From: Posidoniimonas corsicana
GTDB lineage: Bacteria; Planctomycetota; Planctomycetia; Pirellulales; Lacipirellulaceae
Length of the DNA stretch: 64,000 bases
Assembly (NCBI RefSeq): GCF_007859765.1
Contig: NZ_SIHJ01000005.1
Coordinates: 346,588 to 410,587 of the forward strand
Direction of reading: 5' to 3'
Both the position numbers and the translations under genes were made by a program. A model generated the notes under the pieces. That model worked only from the letters and a program-made list of their open reading frames with translations. It searched no databases and was not told the origin of the DNA. Shown piece by piece: positions 10,532 through 19,486 of this stretch (its first letter is position 1; every line of letters starts with the position of its first letter).

Positions 10532-11140
10532 CCGCGGCAAAGCCCGGCCGTTCACGCCACTCGGCTGCGCAACGAGCTCTGCCTCCCGCCGGCCCGCACG
10601 TTTTCCCAGCTCTGCCCCCCGGGTTCTGTCCGATAGGTTTTGTCCAAAAACACGCGCGGAGCGGACAAAACTCGGACCGTACCTCCGCCCAGGTTGTTCT
10701 TAAGTGCTTTCGATTCAAGGCATTGCGGCAATATCCTCCAGTGGGAAGCGAGTGTTTTGTCCGATTTCGGTACCGCCGATGGGACTCAACACAGCGCCGC
10801 TTCGAGAATCACAACGGCACGAGACCACCGCACTGAGCCACAACGACGCTGCCAGGCAGACCACGCGATCCGCGGTGGTCAGATGCGACCAGAAACGCGT
10901 AGCGCTGTCCCCCTGCAAGCGGCTCGTGCGAACGCCAGCACCCCTCCATTAGACCGCGCTAGGTGGCCGGTTTCAGCAACAAACCTGAAGCCCTGTCGAC
11001 GTTTCCGCCCGCACACCGATCCACCAAAGACTGCGGGATCAGTTGAAAGACGGAGGTCGGCGTTTTTGCGCCGTTCCCCATTCCGCGGACGGACTGGAGC
11101 GACCCTCTACGTTCGATAACGATAGTGTGCCGAGCGGCGA
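10532..11140. other. Non-coding gap between convergent genes, with repeat locus B
   Basis: 609 bases between glnD and the stop of the giant secreted protein. Open frames here overlap the repeat boxes and show no family resemblance, so none is called. The stretch holds the dispersed ACTTTTGTCC-type element (10636-10978). Beyond it, 10979-11140 shows nothing I recognise. Confidence 0.6.
10636..10978 (+). repeat. Dispersed ACTTTTGTCC / CCATTAGACCGCGC element, locus B
   Basis: Boxes GGTTTTGTCC (10636-10645), GGACAAAA (10663-10670) and GTTTTGTCC (10754-10762) alternate in orientation. The conserved block CCATTAGACCGCGC plus TAGGTGGCCGGTTTCAGC occupies 10946-10978. Order and orientation match locus A at 175-421 and, inverted, locus C at 46371-46660. 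The spacers are not obviously alike, which suggests conserved short contacts rather than a coding element. Confidence 0.6.
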
Positions 11141-14100
11141 CTAAGCGCTGGTCGGCAAGGTCGTTGTGAAGGGGCGGAACGCGGAACTCGGGCTAACATT
11201 GGGGGAATCGACGCCTTGCGAAGCGGAGGCCTCAAGCCGCGCTTCTTCCGAACCTGGTCTGCTTAGCCAATCGATTGCTTCGTTGTGCGCTTGGACCTCT
11301 TTCGACATCACGTAGCCATCTAAAGCAGCGGCGAGCAGCCGGGTGTCGCTCTCGGACACAATCGGCGAGTCCTCAATCGGTGCGGCAGGTTCGCGGACAG
11401 TACGGTCGGTTGCGCCGCCGAAGTAGGCGAGCGCGATGTCCATCGCCGCAACATCGACGGGGGGAGCGGGAGGGGCCACAGTTGCTGCGGGCAGCGTGAA
11501 CACCTCGGCGCCCGCGACGCGGCCGTAGTTGGCCCGCCAGGTGCTGTACTGGGCCTGCCCGATGGCGCCGCCGTCGACATCGTTTGGCAACGCTCCGGCG
11601 TCAGCGCCTAGACTGTCCCGCCACGCGGTGTAGTCGGCGGCGTCCACCCGGCGGTCGCGATTGTAGTCGCCCGGCAGGCCCGCGTTCACGATGGTGACTT
11701 CGGTGAAGTCGACTAGCCGGATCGCCGGGAGGTCGGCGATCAGCACCTCCAGGCCCACCACCGCGACCGGCTGCCCCAATGCGTCGATCGTGAGCGAGTC
11801 GGCGCCGCCGGCCGAGCGGACCTCAGAAATGGCGTCCTGCTGCAGGAACGCCTCCGCGGCGAATGCACCGCTCGACTCAGTGAGCAAGAATCGGCCGATC
11901 GTTGCAGCGCTATCACTAGTGATCGACCGCAGCGAGAGCAAGGCGTCGTCGTCGCCTGAGGTGAGATCCAGAGTGAGCCCGCCCGGCGTCCCGTCGTTGA
12001 TGATTGTAATGGTCTCGAACTCGGTGACCACGATCGGTGCGTAGCCGGCGACTTCGACCGTGGTTTCATCGCCGTTGGTCGTCTGGGTGACAGGCCGCCC
12101 GCCGGCGTCGATCGTAACCTCGTCGGCCCCGGCGCCGCCGGCGACGCGGCGCGGGTTGACGGTGGCGTCGATCTGGAGCACGTCGTTGAACGGGCTGCCG
12201 ACGAAGTGGCGGATGGCGCTCTCGAACCGCATCGTATTCCCGTTGACGTCGACCTCCTGGTCGGAGCCCTGCAGGTCGAGGTCGACGCTGACCGCGCGGA
12301 ATGCGTCGGGGAACTCGACCGAGACGACCGCCGCGGGGCCGTAGTTGAGCACGTCGCCGCTGTTTGGGGCGTGCTGGGACTTCACGCCGATCAGACCCTC
12401 GGTGGTATCGAGGGCCGTTGACGGGATATCGAGGTCGAGCAGGGGCTCGGAGTCGAGGGCGAGGGTGAACGCGTCGTCGTCGCCGCCGCCGCCATCGTTG
12501 AACACGAACTCTGGCGTGCCAGGCGACCCACCGGTGGACGCCTGCGGAACAATCGCGAACTGGTTGTTCCCAGTTGTGCCGGAGACGTCCGCGCCGCCGA
12601 CCGCCGAGGACACGGCCACGTTCTCGATATCCAGGGTCAGGTCTAGGTTGATCGAGAGGTCGTCGGTAACCTGTTGGCTGCCCCCGACGGAGAGGTCGAC
12701 GCTGACCGTGATCGGTTCGGCGCTGGTCGGCGGGTCGCTGGAGATCGTGAACTGGATGGTGTCGGCGTCGCCCGAGCTGTCCGTGATGTCGGTGGTCTCC
12801 ATCACGCCGCTGGTCAGATCGAACTGGTAGCGGTCGTTTCCGGCGCCGCCGCTCAGCGTGTTGACGCCCGGGCCGCCGGTCAGGGCGTCGTCGCCGGCGT
12901 TGCCGTTGAGGTCGTCGTCGCCGGGGCCGCCGTCCACAATGTCGACCCCGCCGCCGCCGAGGTACTCGTCGTCGCCGTCGAGCAGGCGCGCAACCGTGTC
13001 GAGTTGGGCGTTGGTGAAGTTGTAGCGGTCGTCCTCGGGGCTGCCGTTGACCTCGGCCTGCTCAAAGTAGTCCGCGTTCGGGAGGTTGACGTTCACCTCC
13101 TCGCTCTGGGGGGCGATGAACAGCTTTTCGAGGTCGGAGATAAACGCCTGGACCTCGGGCCGGGACGAGCCGATTCCTTTGAAGAGGTTAAGCTGGGCCT
13201 CGAACTCCGAGCCGGTCAGCAGTGGGGCGAACACCTGCATCTCGTCCTGAAGGTCAGCGATGCGCAGAGTATCGAAGCCTTCGCCGCCGAGCAGTTCCTT
13301 CAGGTCGGTGTTGAAGGCCGCGCCGAAGTTAAAGCCGCCGGGGATGACGAAGGTGTCGTCGCCCGCTTGGCCGTGGGCCTCGTCACTGCCGCGGTTGGTG
13401 GTGATCACATCGTCGCCCGGGCCCGCGAAGACAACGTCGGCGCCGCGGCCACCAAAGATCACGTCGGGGCCCGGGCCGCCGGTGATCGTGTTGGTCTCGT
13501 TGTCGAGATTGCTGATCGACGGAACGAACAGCGACTGCGTGGGCAGCAGGCCGGAGGCGTCGACCGTGTTATTGCCACGGCCCAACCGGAGTTCGACCTT
13601 GCCGATCTCGTCCGATGCTCCGAGGTCTTGGTCGGCGCCGTTTACCCCTGCGATCAGCCGGCCGTTCTCGTTGCGGAGGGAGATCTCGTCGTCGCCGGGG
13701 GTGTCGGTGACCGTCGCTTTGCCGCGGACCAGGACCGTGGCTTGCACGGGGCGGAGGTCGACGTCGCCGGAGAGCGAGCTGCGCGCCGAGACGGAGCCCG
13801 ATACCGTGATAACGTACGACCCCGGCTCGCTGTAGACATGGGAGGCCATCTCGTCGAACTCGAGCAGTTCTTGGATCGACGCCGTCTGCTCAACGACCGT
13901 GCCGTCTCCGAAGTCAAACCTCAGCGTGGCCTCGCCTTCGCGGTCAACCAAACCTGAATGATGAACGCTAGGGATGGACGCCTCGACCTCGACGGCTTCG
14001 CCGACGACCGTTTCGGCCGTAGCGGTGAAAGTGGCGAATGGCCTTAGCAACGCGTCGCCTGGCAGCGTGAGAGTCCCAAATCGATTGGCCGCGATCACAA

Positions 14101-14521
14101 ACGAGTCGACCTTAGCGAGGTCCAGGTCCCCCCGTATACCCCTCTCGGTCGCCCGGGCCATGAGCGTAGCGATGGGACTGGAAAGGTCGGCTTCGGGGTC
14201 TTCGAGGAACGTCGTCGTGGCCACGGCCCCGGACGTGACGCCGGACACCTGCCGCACGAAAAAGCCGTTCTCATCGAAGAACCGTGCGCCGTGCACCTCA
14301 AAGTCGACCGGGTCGTTCGAGATGCCGGGATCCGGGTCTATGAACTCCCCGGCAACCGAAATCACGCCGTTCCCGTCGATCGTGACGGAATACGACTGGC
14401 CGTTCTCGCTGAGGACGTCGAACAGAGGCAGTGAGCTCTCAACGAAACCAGTGAGCAGGTTGCGGGATTCCAAACGTTCCAGGAACAGTCTTTGCCGTGG
14501 GCCGTGTTCTCTTCCATACAT
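11141..14521 (-). CDS. Giant secreted protein with PKD-like domain, RTX calcium repeats and dockerin-like end
   Basis: 1126 residues, ATG at 14521. The N-terminus RLFLERLESRNLLTG is the planctomycete export or sorting signature seen on many large surface proteins. A PKD-like domain lies near residues 180-270 (LRFDFGDGTVVEQ, HVYSEPGSYVITVSG). RTX-type GGxGxD repeats cluster near 345-390 and 515-560 and should bind calcium. A dockerin-like pair starts near 950 (GDYNRDRRVDAADYTAWRDSLG) and is followed by a roughly 150-residue tail. It is probably a surface or matrix protein. It is transcribed away from the AraC regulator. An in-frame extension to 15217 overlaps that gene and is rejected. Confidence 0.85.
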   Translation of the reverse strand: MYGREHGPRQRLFLERLESRNLLTGFVESSLPLFDVLSENGQSYSVTIDGNGVISVAGEFIDPDPGISNDPVDFEVHGARFFDENGFFVRQVSGVTSGAVATTTFLEDPEADLSSPIATLMARATERGIRGDLDLAKVDSFVIAANRFGTLTLPGDALLRPFATFTATAETVVGEAVEVEASIPSVHHSGLVDREGEATLRFDFGDGTVVEQTASIQELLEFDEMASHVYSEPGSYVITVSGSVSARSSLSGDVDLRPVQATVLVRGKATVTDTPGDDEISLRNENGRLIAGVNGADQDLGASDEIGKVELRLGRGNNTVDASGLLPTQSLFVPSISNLDNETNTITGGPGPDVIFGGRGADVVFAGPGDDVITTNRGSDEAHGQAGDDTFVIPGGFNFGAAFNTDLKELLGGEGFDTLRIADLQDEMQVFAPLLTGSEFEAQLNLFKGIGSSRPEVQAFISDLEKLFIAPQSEEVNVNLPNADYFEQAEVNGSPEDDRYNFTNAQLDTVARLLDGDDEYLGGGGVDIVDGGPGDDDLNGNAGDDALTGGPGVNTLSGGAGNDRYQFDLTSGVMETTDITDSSGDADTIQFTISSDPPTSAEPITVSVDLSVGGSQQVTDDLSINLDLTLDIENVAVSSAVGGADVSGTTGNNQFAIVPQASTGGSPGTPEFVFNDGGGGDDDAFTLALDSEPLLDLDIPSTALDTTEGLIGVKSQHAPNSGDVLNYGPAAVVSVEFPDAFRAVSVDLDLQGSDQEVDVNGNTMRFESAIRHFVGSPFNDVLQIDATVNPRRVAGGAGADEVTIDAGGRPVTQTTNGDETTVEVAGYAPIVVTEFETITIINDGTPGGLTLDLTSGDDDALLSLRSITSDSAATIGRFLLTESSGAFAAEAFLQQDAISEVRSAGGADSLTIDALGQPVAVVGLEVLIADLPAIRLVDFTEVTIVNAGLPGDYNRDRRVDAADYTAWRDSLGADAGALPNDVDGGAIGQAQYSTWRANYGRVAGAEVFTLPAATVAPPAPPVDVAAMDIALAYFGGATDRTVREPAAPIEDSPIVSESDTRLLAAALDGYVMSKEVQAHNEAIDWLSRPGSEEARLEASASQGVDSPNVSPSSAFRPFTTTLPTSA

Positions 14522-14704
14522 CTCGGGTCTTCCTGTCGTGCGAGACTCACCGATGCTAGACGAAAGGCAGGGATCTCCCCCCCGGGTAACGTCCAGCGAG
14601 TATAGTCGGCCTCGGCAGCGTATGCTTGTCCGAAAGTGATCCGCTCGGGCGGGCGCGCCTGAATGCGTTAGAATGCCGTATAGCCACGATCCACAGATCC
14701 ACGC

Positions 14705-15598
14705 ATGAAGATTCCTGCCGAGACCCGCCGCCGCGTGCTCGATGCGACCCTCGCCGCCGAACGCGAGCTGTGCGGCGAGCTCAGCGTCACGACCCTCGCC
14801 GACTGGGCCGGGCTGTCCGACAAGCACTTCCAGCGGGCGTTTCGGGCGGTGCTCGGCGAGGCGCCCAAGGCGTATCTGAGGCGGCTCCAGCTGCAGCGCG
14901 CCGCCTACCTGCTGAAGTGGTCGGAGCTGACGATCTTGGAGGTCGCGGTCCGCACGGGCTACGACACCCACGCCGGATTCACCAAAGCTTTCACGCGGGC
15001 GTACGGCCACAACCCGCAAGAGTTCCGCGCCGCCAGTGGCGTTGCGCCGTACCTGCACATGGGCAGTGGCCCTGGCGGCGCGGAGCGCCTTGAGGCGACG
15101 CCCCTGCCGGTGCGGATCGAGCAGGTCCCAGACCAGCGGGTAGCGGCGATGCGGCACGTCGGGCCGGTCGAGACGAGCGTTGACGCGTGGAAGCGGTTGG
15201 TCCCGTGGGCGCGACAACGCGGCCTCCTAGGCCCGGAGGCGGTGCTGCTTGGCGTGCACAACGACTACTGGGACGACAACGCCCAGGACTCCTACCGCTA
15301 CGACGCAGCGGTGGTCGTGCCGGCTGATTTCAAGCCCGACGACGCGGTCAACATGTTTACGATACACGGCGGGCCGGTTGCGATGACGGAGTTCCGCGGC
15401 TCGCTCGACGACGCGGATCAGGCCTGGCGCCGGCTGGTGGACCAGTGGCTTCCGGTCAGCGGTCTGCAGCCAAGGTCTGCGTTTGCATACGACTGCTACC
15501 CGGTCGAGCTGTTTACCGGGAGTGCTTTCCGCCGGTTGCTGCAATCGCTCACCGGCTACCGCGCCACGCTATGCCTGCCGGTTAGCAAGTACACTTGA
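14705..15598 (+). CDS. AraC-family transcriptional regulator with GyrI-like effector domain
   Basis: 297 residues, ATG at 14705. Residues about 10-110 contain two AraC-type helix-turn-helices (LADWAGLSDKHFQRAFRAVLGEAPKAYL and ILEVAVRTGYDTHAGFTKAFTRAYGHNPQEFR). Unusually, the DNA-binding domain is N-terminal. Residues about 135-297 look like a GyrI/SOUL-type small-molecule domain (VRIEQVPDQRVAAMRHVGPVE, YDCYPVELF), the Rob/MarA-related architecture used for sensing drugs or lipophilic ligands. It is divergent from the giant secreted protein, with 183 bases between, so it could regulate either itself or that gene. Ligand unknown. Confidence 0.9.
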   Translation: MKIPAETRRRVLDATLAAERELCGELSVTTLADWAGLSDKHFQRAFRAVLGEAPKAYLRRLQLQRAAYLLKWSELTILEVAVRTGYDTHAGFTKAFTRAYGHNPQEFRAASGVAPYLHMGSGPGGAERLEATPLPVRIEQVPDQRVAAMRHVGPVETSVDAWKRLVPWARQRGLLGPEAVLLGVHNDYWDDNAQDSYRYDAAVVVPADFKPDDAVNMFTIHGGPVAMTEFRGSLDDADQAWRRLVDQWLPVSGLQPRSAFAYDCYPVELFTGSAFRRLLQSLTGYRATLCLPVSKYT

Positions 15599-15660
15599 CC
15601 CATCAAATAGGTTGTAGCGGGAGACGACATCTCTGGCATAGCAGCGCCCACAGGCGGATC

Positions 15661-15696
15661 GCGGTCGACGCGGCTGCGACAACCTACGCGCCAGAC
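15661..15696 (+). repeat. 36-bp near-repeat, copy 1
   Basis: This 36-base stretch matches 23681-23716 at 31 of 36 positions by hand alignment (shared core CGACGCGGCTG and TACGCGCCAGAC). It lies between convergent genes here, but upstream of the HdeD-like gene in the other copy. Function unknown. Confidence 0.45.
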
Positions 15697-15716
15697 GCTC
15701 ATCCGACGCACCGGAT

Positions 15717-15739
15717 GGATGCGGCCGTGGGCCGCGTCC
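15717..15739. terminator. Hairpin between convergent genes
   Basis: GGATGCGGCC (15717-15726) pairs with GGCCGCGTCC (15730-15739) with one G-U, forming a 10-bp stem with a 3-base loop. It lies between the AraC gene and the GH116 gene, which face each other, so it could end transcription from both sides. No long T-run follows in either direction. Confidence 0.45.
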
Positions 15740-15781
15740 ACCGCCGCTTTGGACCCATTTTCGCTGCTTAACTCTCCTTGG

Positions 15782-18700
15782 TTAGGCGAGCTCGACGCTG
15801 ATCTCAAGCTGCTGTCCGGCAACCAGGTTGAGCGGTTTCTCCAGCGCCAGCATCGCTTCGCCGTTCTGCAGCTCGGCCTTTGCGGCGACGGCCCGGCCGT
15901 CTAGCTTCGCCAGCGCCGACCGGGGGCGTCTGTCCCCAGTTCCCAGGACGACCACGGTCAGGCTGAGCAGCCCTTCCTTTAACGCAATGGCGGCCTCAAG
16001 GCGGTTGGCCTCTTGAACCTGGGAGAAGAGCCCGTAGCCTTCAGCGGCGGTGAAGAAGCTGGCGTGGTTTTCTGGGGTCAGGCGTGGCCGGAAACCGATC
16101 CGTCCTGCGGGGCCGTCGTACTCGAAACCCTGCAGGGCTAGCAGCACTGACCAGACGCTGAGCGAGCGGCCGTAGAACTTGCCGCATTCGTCATCGCCGA
16201 AGGGGTTGCCCGAGTAGCCCCACGGGCCGTTCGCCATGTGGGTCACGCCCTCGGTGCGCAGGCGGCCGTCGTAGCGGTCGGCGACCGTCTTGACGACCAT
16301 CAGTCCTTCTCGCAGCAAGCCGTTCTGGATCAGCGTGGCCGCCGCACCGTACTCGAACCCGGTCATCACCTCGTCGCCGTATTTCATGCCCGGGATTGGC
16401 TGCGGGCTGTTGGGCCAGGTGATCATCTTCATGCCGCCGTCGTCGACCTCGCAGTACTGCCGTGGCTTGAGCGACTGGCCGTGGAAGTCCGCCAGGTAGT
16501 TGTGCCTGAGCAGCGCCTCCATCGCGCGGCGGGAGCGGTCCTGCGGGTAGCTCCTGCCGATGCCGACCTGGTCCGCCCACCACTCGCCCAGCAGTTGGTC
16601 AATGTGGCAGCCGTCGAGGTAGTCCTGCTGGCGTTTCTGACCGACCACCTGGACGTAGTACTCGCCGTTCCACAGCCGCTGGTTCTGCAGCCTCTTGCCC
16701 GACGCTCGGATCCTTCGGTACTCGCTCGCCGAGGCCGAATCGCCCACCCGTTCCGCCATCCGCGCCCCGGCCTCAAGAGCGGCAAGGTACAGGCTGCCGA
16801 TCCAAGACGAACAGCCGCTGAAGGCGCCGTCGAGCGTGTTGTGTTGGGTGGCCTGCATGTAGCCGTCGCGGTTCGGGTTCCAGTGGTCGATGCCCCAGTC
16901 AAGGGCCCGCTTGGCCTGCGGCCATTGCGCGCGGAGCCAGCCGTCATCAGCCGAGCAGAGGTGCTCTCGGTAGGTGTTCAGGATCGTGCCGAAGTGCCCA
17001 TCGGCGGCCGGGCCGTTCATCGTGTGGCGGTGTGGGAGCTTGCCGTCCGGGCTCTGTGTGGCGTAGTCCTGCTCGCGCATCTTGCGGCCGAGCTCGGGCA
17101 GCAGCCGGGCGTGGCCCTGCGCGTAGTGCCACACGTGCGTGCAGTTGCCGGGGCAGCAGCCGTCGGTCGGGTTGCACCCCTCCCACGCTCCGAAGTACCC
17201 GTCCTCGGCCCACCAGCAGGTCTGGCTGCGCAGGACCGCCAGCTGCGAAGACAACCGGTCGAGCAACCAAACCGGCAGGCTGGACGCGTAGAGCGTGTCG
17301 TGGAAGCGGCGGGTGCGGGCGGTCAGCTCGTCCAGGTTGTCAAGCAGGTGCTGGGCGACCTCCAGGGCGTTGCGCCACCAGTTGGTGTAGTTCTGCCCCC
17401 GGTGGCGCCACGGCTTCTTCTGCCCGTGCATCCCGGAGTGGAAGCACCAGGTGAGGACGAAGGTGACCGACTTGCTCTCGCCCGGCGCGAGCTCGATCGG
17501 GGCCGTGAGGACGCCGTTGACGGTCTGGCCGGCCGGCGAAACGCCGGACGTGACCGGGCCGTCGCACTCGCCGCGGGCGTCGAAGGCGTCGTGCAACCGC
17601 TCAATAGACTGCCATGCGGCGGCGCCAGTGGCTCCCTCTCCCCGCGTCAGGAGCACCATATCCGACCTGTCGGCGTCCCTGCGGGTCATGTGTAGGACTG
17701 TAGCCCCCTCTCTCCTCATGACCTCGTTGTGGTTGCCGCCGTAGTTGGCGGTCTGCTGCCCTTCGTGGTACCCGAGTGCATTCTTCTGCGCGGCCAGCAC
17801 GTCGACCTGCGCCGGCGCTGCCGACAGGTTTCTTGCGGTAACCGTGTAGATGACGCAGGGGATGGCCGAGTTCTTCAGGTCCATCGGGATGAACGGGTTG
17901 AAGACCTCCGACTGCACCTCGACCGGTAGCGCGGGGTCCGAGAACCGATACCTGGCGAATGGGTACTCCCCTTCGAACTCCAAGGACGCCATCGCCTGGA
18001 ACGGGCCAACCGGCTCGGTCTGCAAGGCCCGCACAACTGGTCTGCCGCCGGCGGGCTGGGCCCGCACAGCCAGGAAGCTGTCGCCGACCCGGTGTTCCTC
18101 ATGGTTGCAGGCAATCTGCCAGACGGCGGGCTCGCCCTTGCCGTTGAACTGGATGCCGCCCGCGCCGATCCCGCCGACCGTAAAGCTGATCGCGTCCAGG
18201 TGCTCCCCTCCGTAGACGCGGGTCGCGCCAGCGGCGGTTAGCGAAGGGTCTTTCAGCGCGGCCGCCTGTTTGCGTGCCCGCGCGGCGTCGCGTTCCGCTT
18301 TGACGCGGCCGATGGCCGCGCCGGTCTGTTCCAGGCGTTTCCCCCAGCCGGCGGCCCTCAGGTGCTGCTGGATCTCCTTCTCGGTCAGCCCCCGTGCGTA
18401 GCACGCGACCTCGTCCAGGCAGATGCCGCCGGAGGCCCACCCATCGATGGACGTGGCGCCGAACGTCATTGGCGCCTTGGCGGGGCCCTGACGCGTGAAC
18501 TCGAAGGCGCCGCCGACTAGGCTGCACTCGTAGCCATCGACGTAGGCCCGCAGGTCGAGGTCGTATCCGGTGATCGCCAGGTGATGCCAACGGCCCTGGG
18601 CTACCGGCTGGGCAGTTGGCAGGTGGATTGTGGTGAGCACCTCGTCCTTGACGTTCCGGTAGACCAACGCCGACAGGTCGTTCTTGACGCCCACAATGAA

Positions 18701-19156
18701 GCGGACCTGCCGACCGGCGGTCTGCGCGATGAGGACCGGATCCGCTGGCCCGGTTGGCGGCGAGTCCAGCTTGAAGAACAGCTCGACCGTGGCGGAGCGG
18801 CCCCGCAGGTGGTCCGTGTTGTCGACCGTGATCGGCTCGTTGGGCGCGAGGCTGACCGCCCGCCCCCCGGCCACGCCCTCGACAAACGACAGGCCGCCTA
18901 CCGCCCGAGCCGGCGCCTCTCCCAACGCGTCGACAAGGTCGCCGTCGAATCGCCAGTAGCCTCGCAGCGACCGGTCTGCCTTCACGAGCGCAGCGTAGCC
19001 GTCCCTGCTGCTGGCGGCCATCAAGGGCGCTGCGGCGATGCCCGATGCGAAGGCGCCCGCCGCCACCAGTAGGCTGCGGCGAGACAACTCTGGCTGGCAG
19101 CAGCCGGGTGAGGTGCACTCGGTGGGAGACTCGGTGATCAGCTTGTTGCGATGCAT
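15782..19156 (-). CDS. Secreted GH116-type glycosidase with LamG-like N-terminal domain
   Basis: 1124 residues, ATG at 19156. A Tat-type leader (SRRSLLVAAGAFASG) sits near residues 25-40. A LamG-like concanavalin fold follows at about 60-260 (YWRFDGDLVDALGEAPARAV, WHHLAITGYDLDLRAYVDG). The rest matches the bile-acid beta-glucosidase/GBA2 family. Near residue 657, EGCNPTDGCCPGNCTHVWHY contains the likely nucleophile Glu. Near 774, QHNTLDGAF contains the likely acid/base Asp. The enzyme should cleave beta-glucosides or beta-xylosides outside the cytoplasm. The divergent GH97 neighbour suggests a small glycan-use locus. An upstream in-frame extension to 19264 is not needed. Confidence 0.88.
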   Translation of the reverse strand: MHRNKLITESPTECTSPGCCQPELSRRSLLVAAGAFASGIAAAPLMAASSRDGYAALVKADRSLRGYWRFDGDLVDALGEAPARAVGGLSFVEGVAGGRAVSLAPNEPITVDNTDHLRGRSATVELFFKLDSPPTGPADPVLIAQTAGRQVRFIVGVKNDLSALVYRNVKDEVLTTIHLPTAQPVAQGRWHHLAITGYDLDLRAYVDGYECSLVGGAFEFTRQGPAKAPMTFGATSIDGWASGGICLDEVACYARGLTEKEIQQHLRAAGWGKRLEQTGAAIGRVKAERDAARARKQAAALKDPSLTAAGATRVYGGEHLDAISFTVGGIGAGGIQFNGKGEPAVWQIACNHEEHRVGDSFLAVRAQPAGGRPVVRALQTEPVGPFQAMASLEFEGEYPFARYRFSDPALPVEVQSEVFNPFIPMDLKNSAIPCVIYTVTARNLSAAPAQVDVLAAQKNALGYHEGQQTANYGGNHNEVMRREGATVLHMTRRDADRSDMVLLTRGEGATGAAAWQSIERLHDAFDARGECDGPVTSGVSPAGQTVNGVLTAPIELAPGESKSVTFVLTWCFHSGMHGQKKPWRHRGQNYTNWWRNALEVAQHLLDNLDELTARTRRFHDTLYASSLPVWLLDRLSSQLAVLRSQTCWWAEDGYFGAWEGCNPTDGCCPGNCTHVWHYAQGHARLLPELGRKMREQDYATQSPDGKLPHRHTMNGPAADGHFGTILNTYREHLCSADDGWLRAQWPQAKRALDWGIDHWNPNRDGYMQATQHNTLDGAFSGCSSWIGSLYLAALEAGARMAERVGDSASASEYRRIRASGKRLQNQRLWNGEYYVQVVGQKRQQDYLDGCHIDQLLGEWWADQVGIGRSYPQDRSRRAMEALLRHNYLADFHGQSLKPRQYCEVDDGGMKMITWPNSPQPIPGMKYGDEVMTGFEYGAAATLIQNGLLREGLMVVKTVADRYDGRLRTEGVTHMANGPWGYSGNPFGDDECGKFYGRSLSVWSVLLALQGFEYDGPAGRIGFRPRLTPENHASFFTAAEGYGLFSQVQEANRLEAAIALKEGLLSLTVVVLGTGDRRPRSALAKLDGRAVAAKAELQNGEAMLALEKPLNLVAGQQLEISVELA

Positions 19157-19486
19157 TGGTGTTGCCTTGACTTTGTCGTTCAAGGATGCCCAAGGATGGT
19201 GTGCCTTTCGCCGCGCCGCTCCGATAGTCGGCCGGTGCGCGAGCCTACCGGCCACTACTCGCACCCTGGTTCTACCTGACGCTAGTCGGAGAATCGACGT
19301 CTGCGTCGGGCGGCGAAGAAATCGCGAGAGTCGTCAGAATTCCTTCGTAATTCAAGCGTCCTCGCGCGGAGTGACCGAATGAGCCTTGGCCACTCAAAAC
19401 GCTGGCGGGGATTGGCGTGTCCGTCTCGGCAGCGGAGCGAGTGAGGCGGATTCTCATTGGGGGCGTGCAAACAGGTGAGCAGCAAC
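19157..19486. other. Divergent promoter region between two glycosidase genes
   Basis: 330 bases separate the GH116 start from the GH97 start. No coding frame is convincing. A short dyad GAATT (19337-19341) / AATTC (19349-19353) lies mid-gap and could be an operator, but no regulator gene is adjacent and no clear -35/-10 pair was seen. Confidence 0.5.

Noticed and set aside
7901-10555. Minus-strand frame of 884 residues antisense to glnD.
   Set aside because: It is the antisense frame of a certain GlnD gene with no domain of its own.
10640-11119. A plus-strand frame of 159 residues in the gap after glnD.
   Set aside because: It crosses repeat boxes of locus B, lacks a ribosome site and resembles no family.
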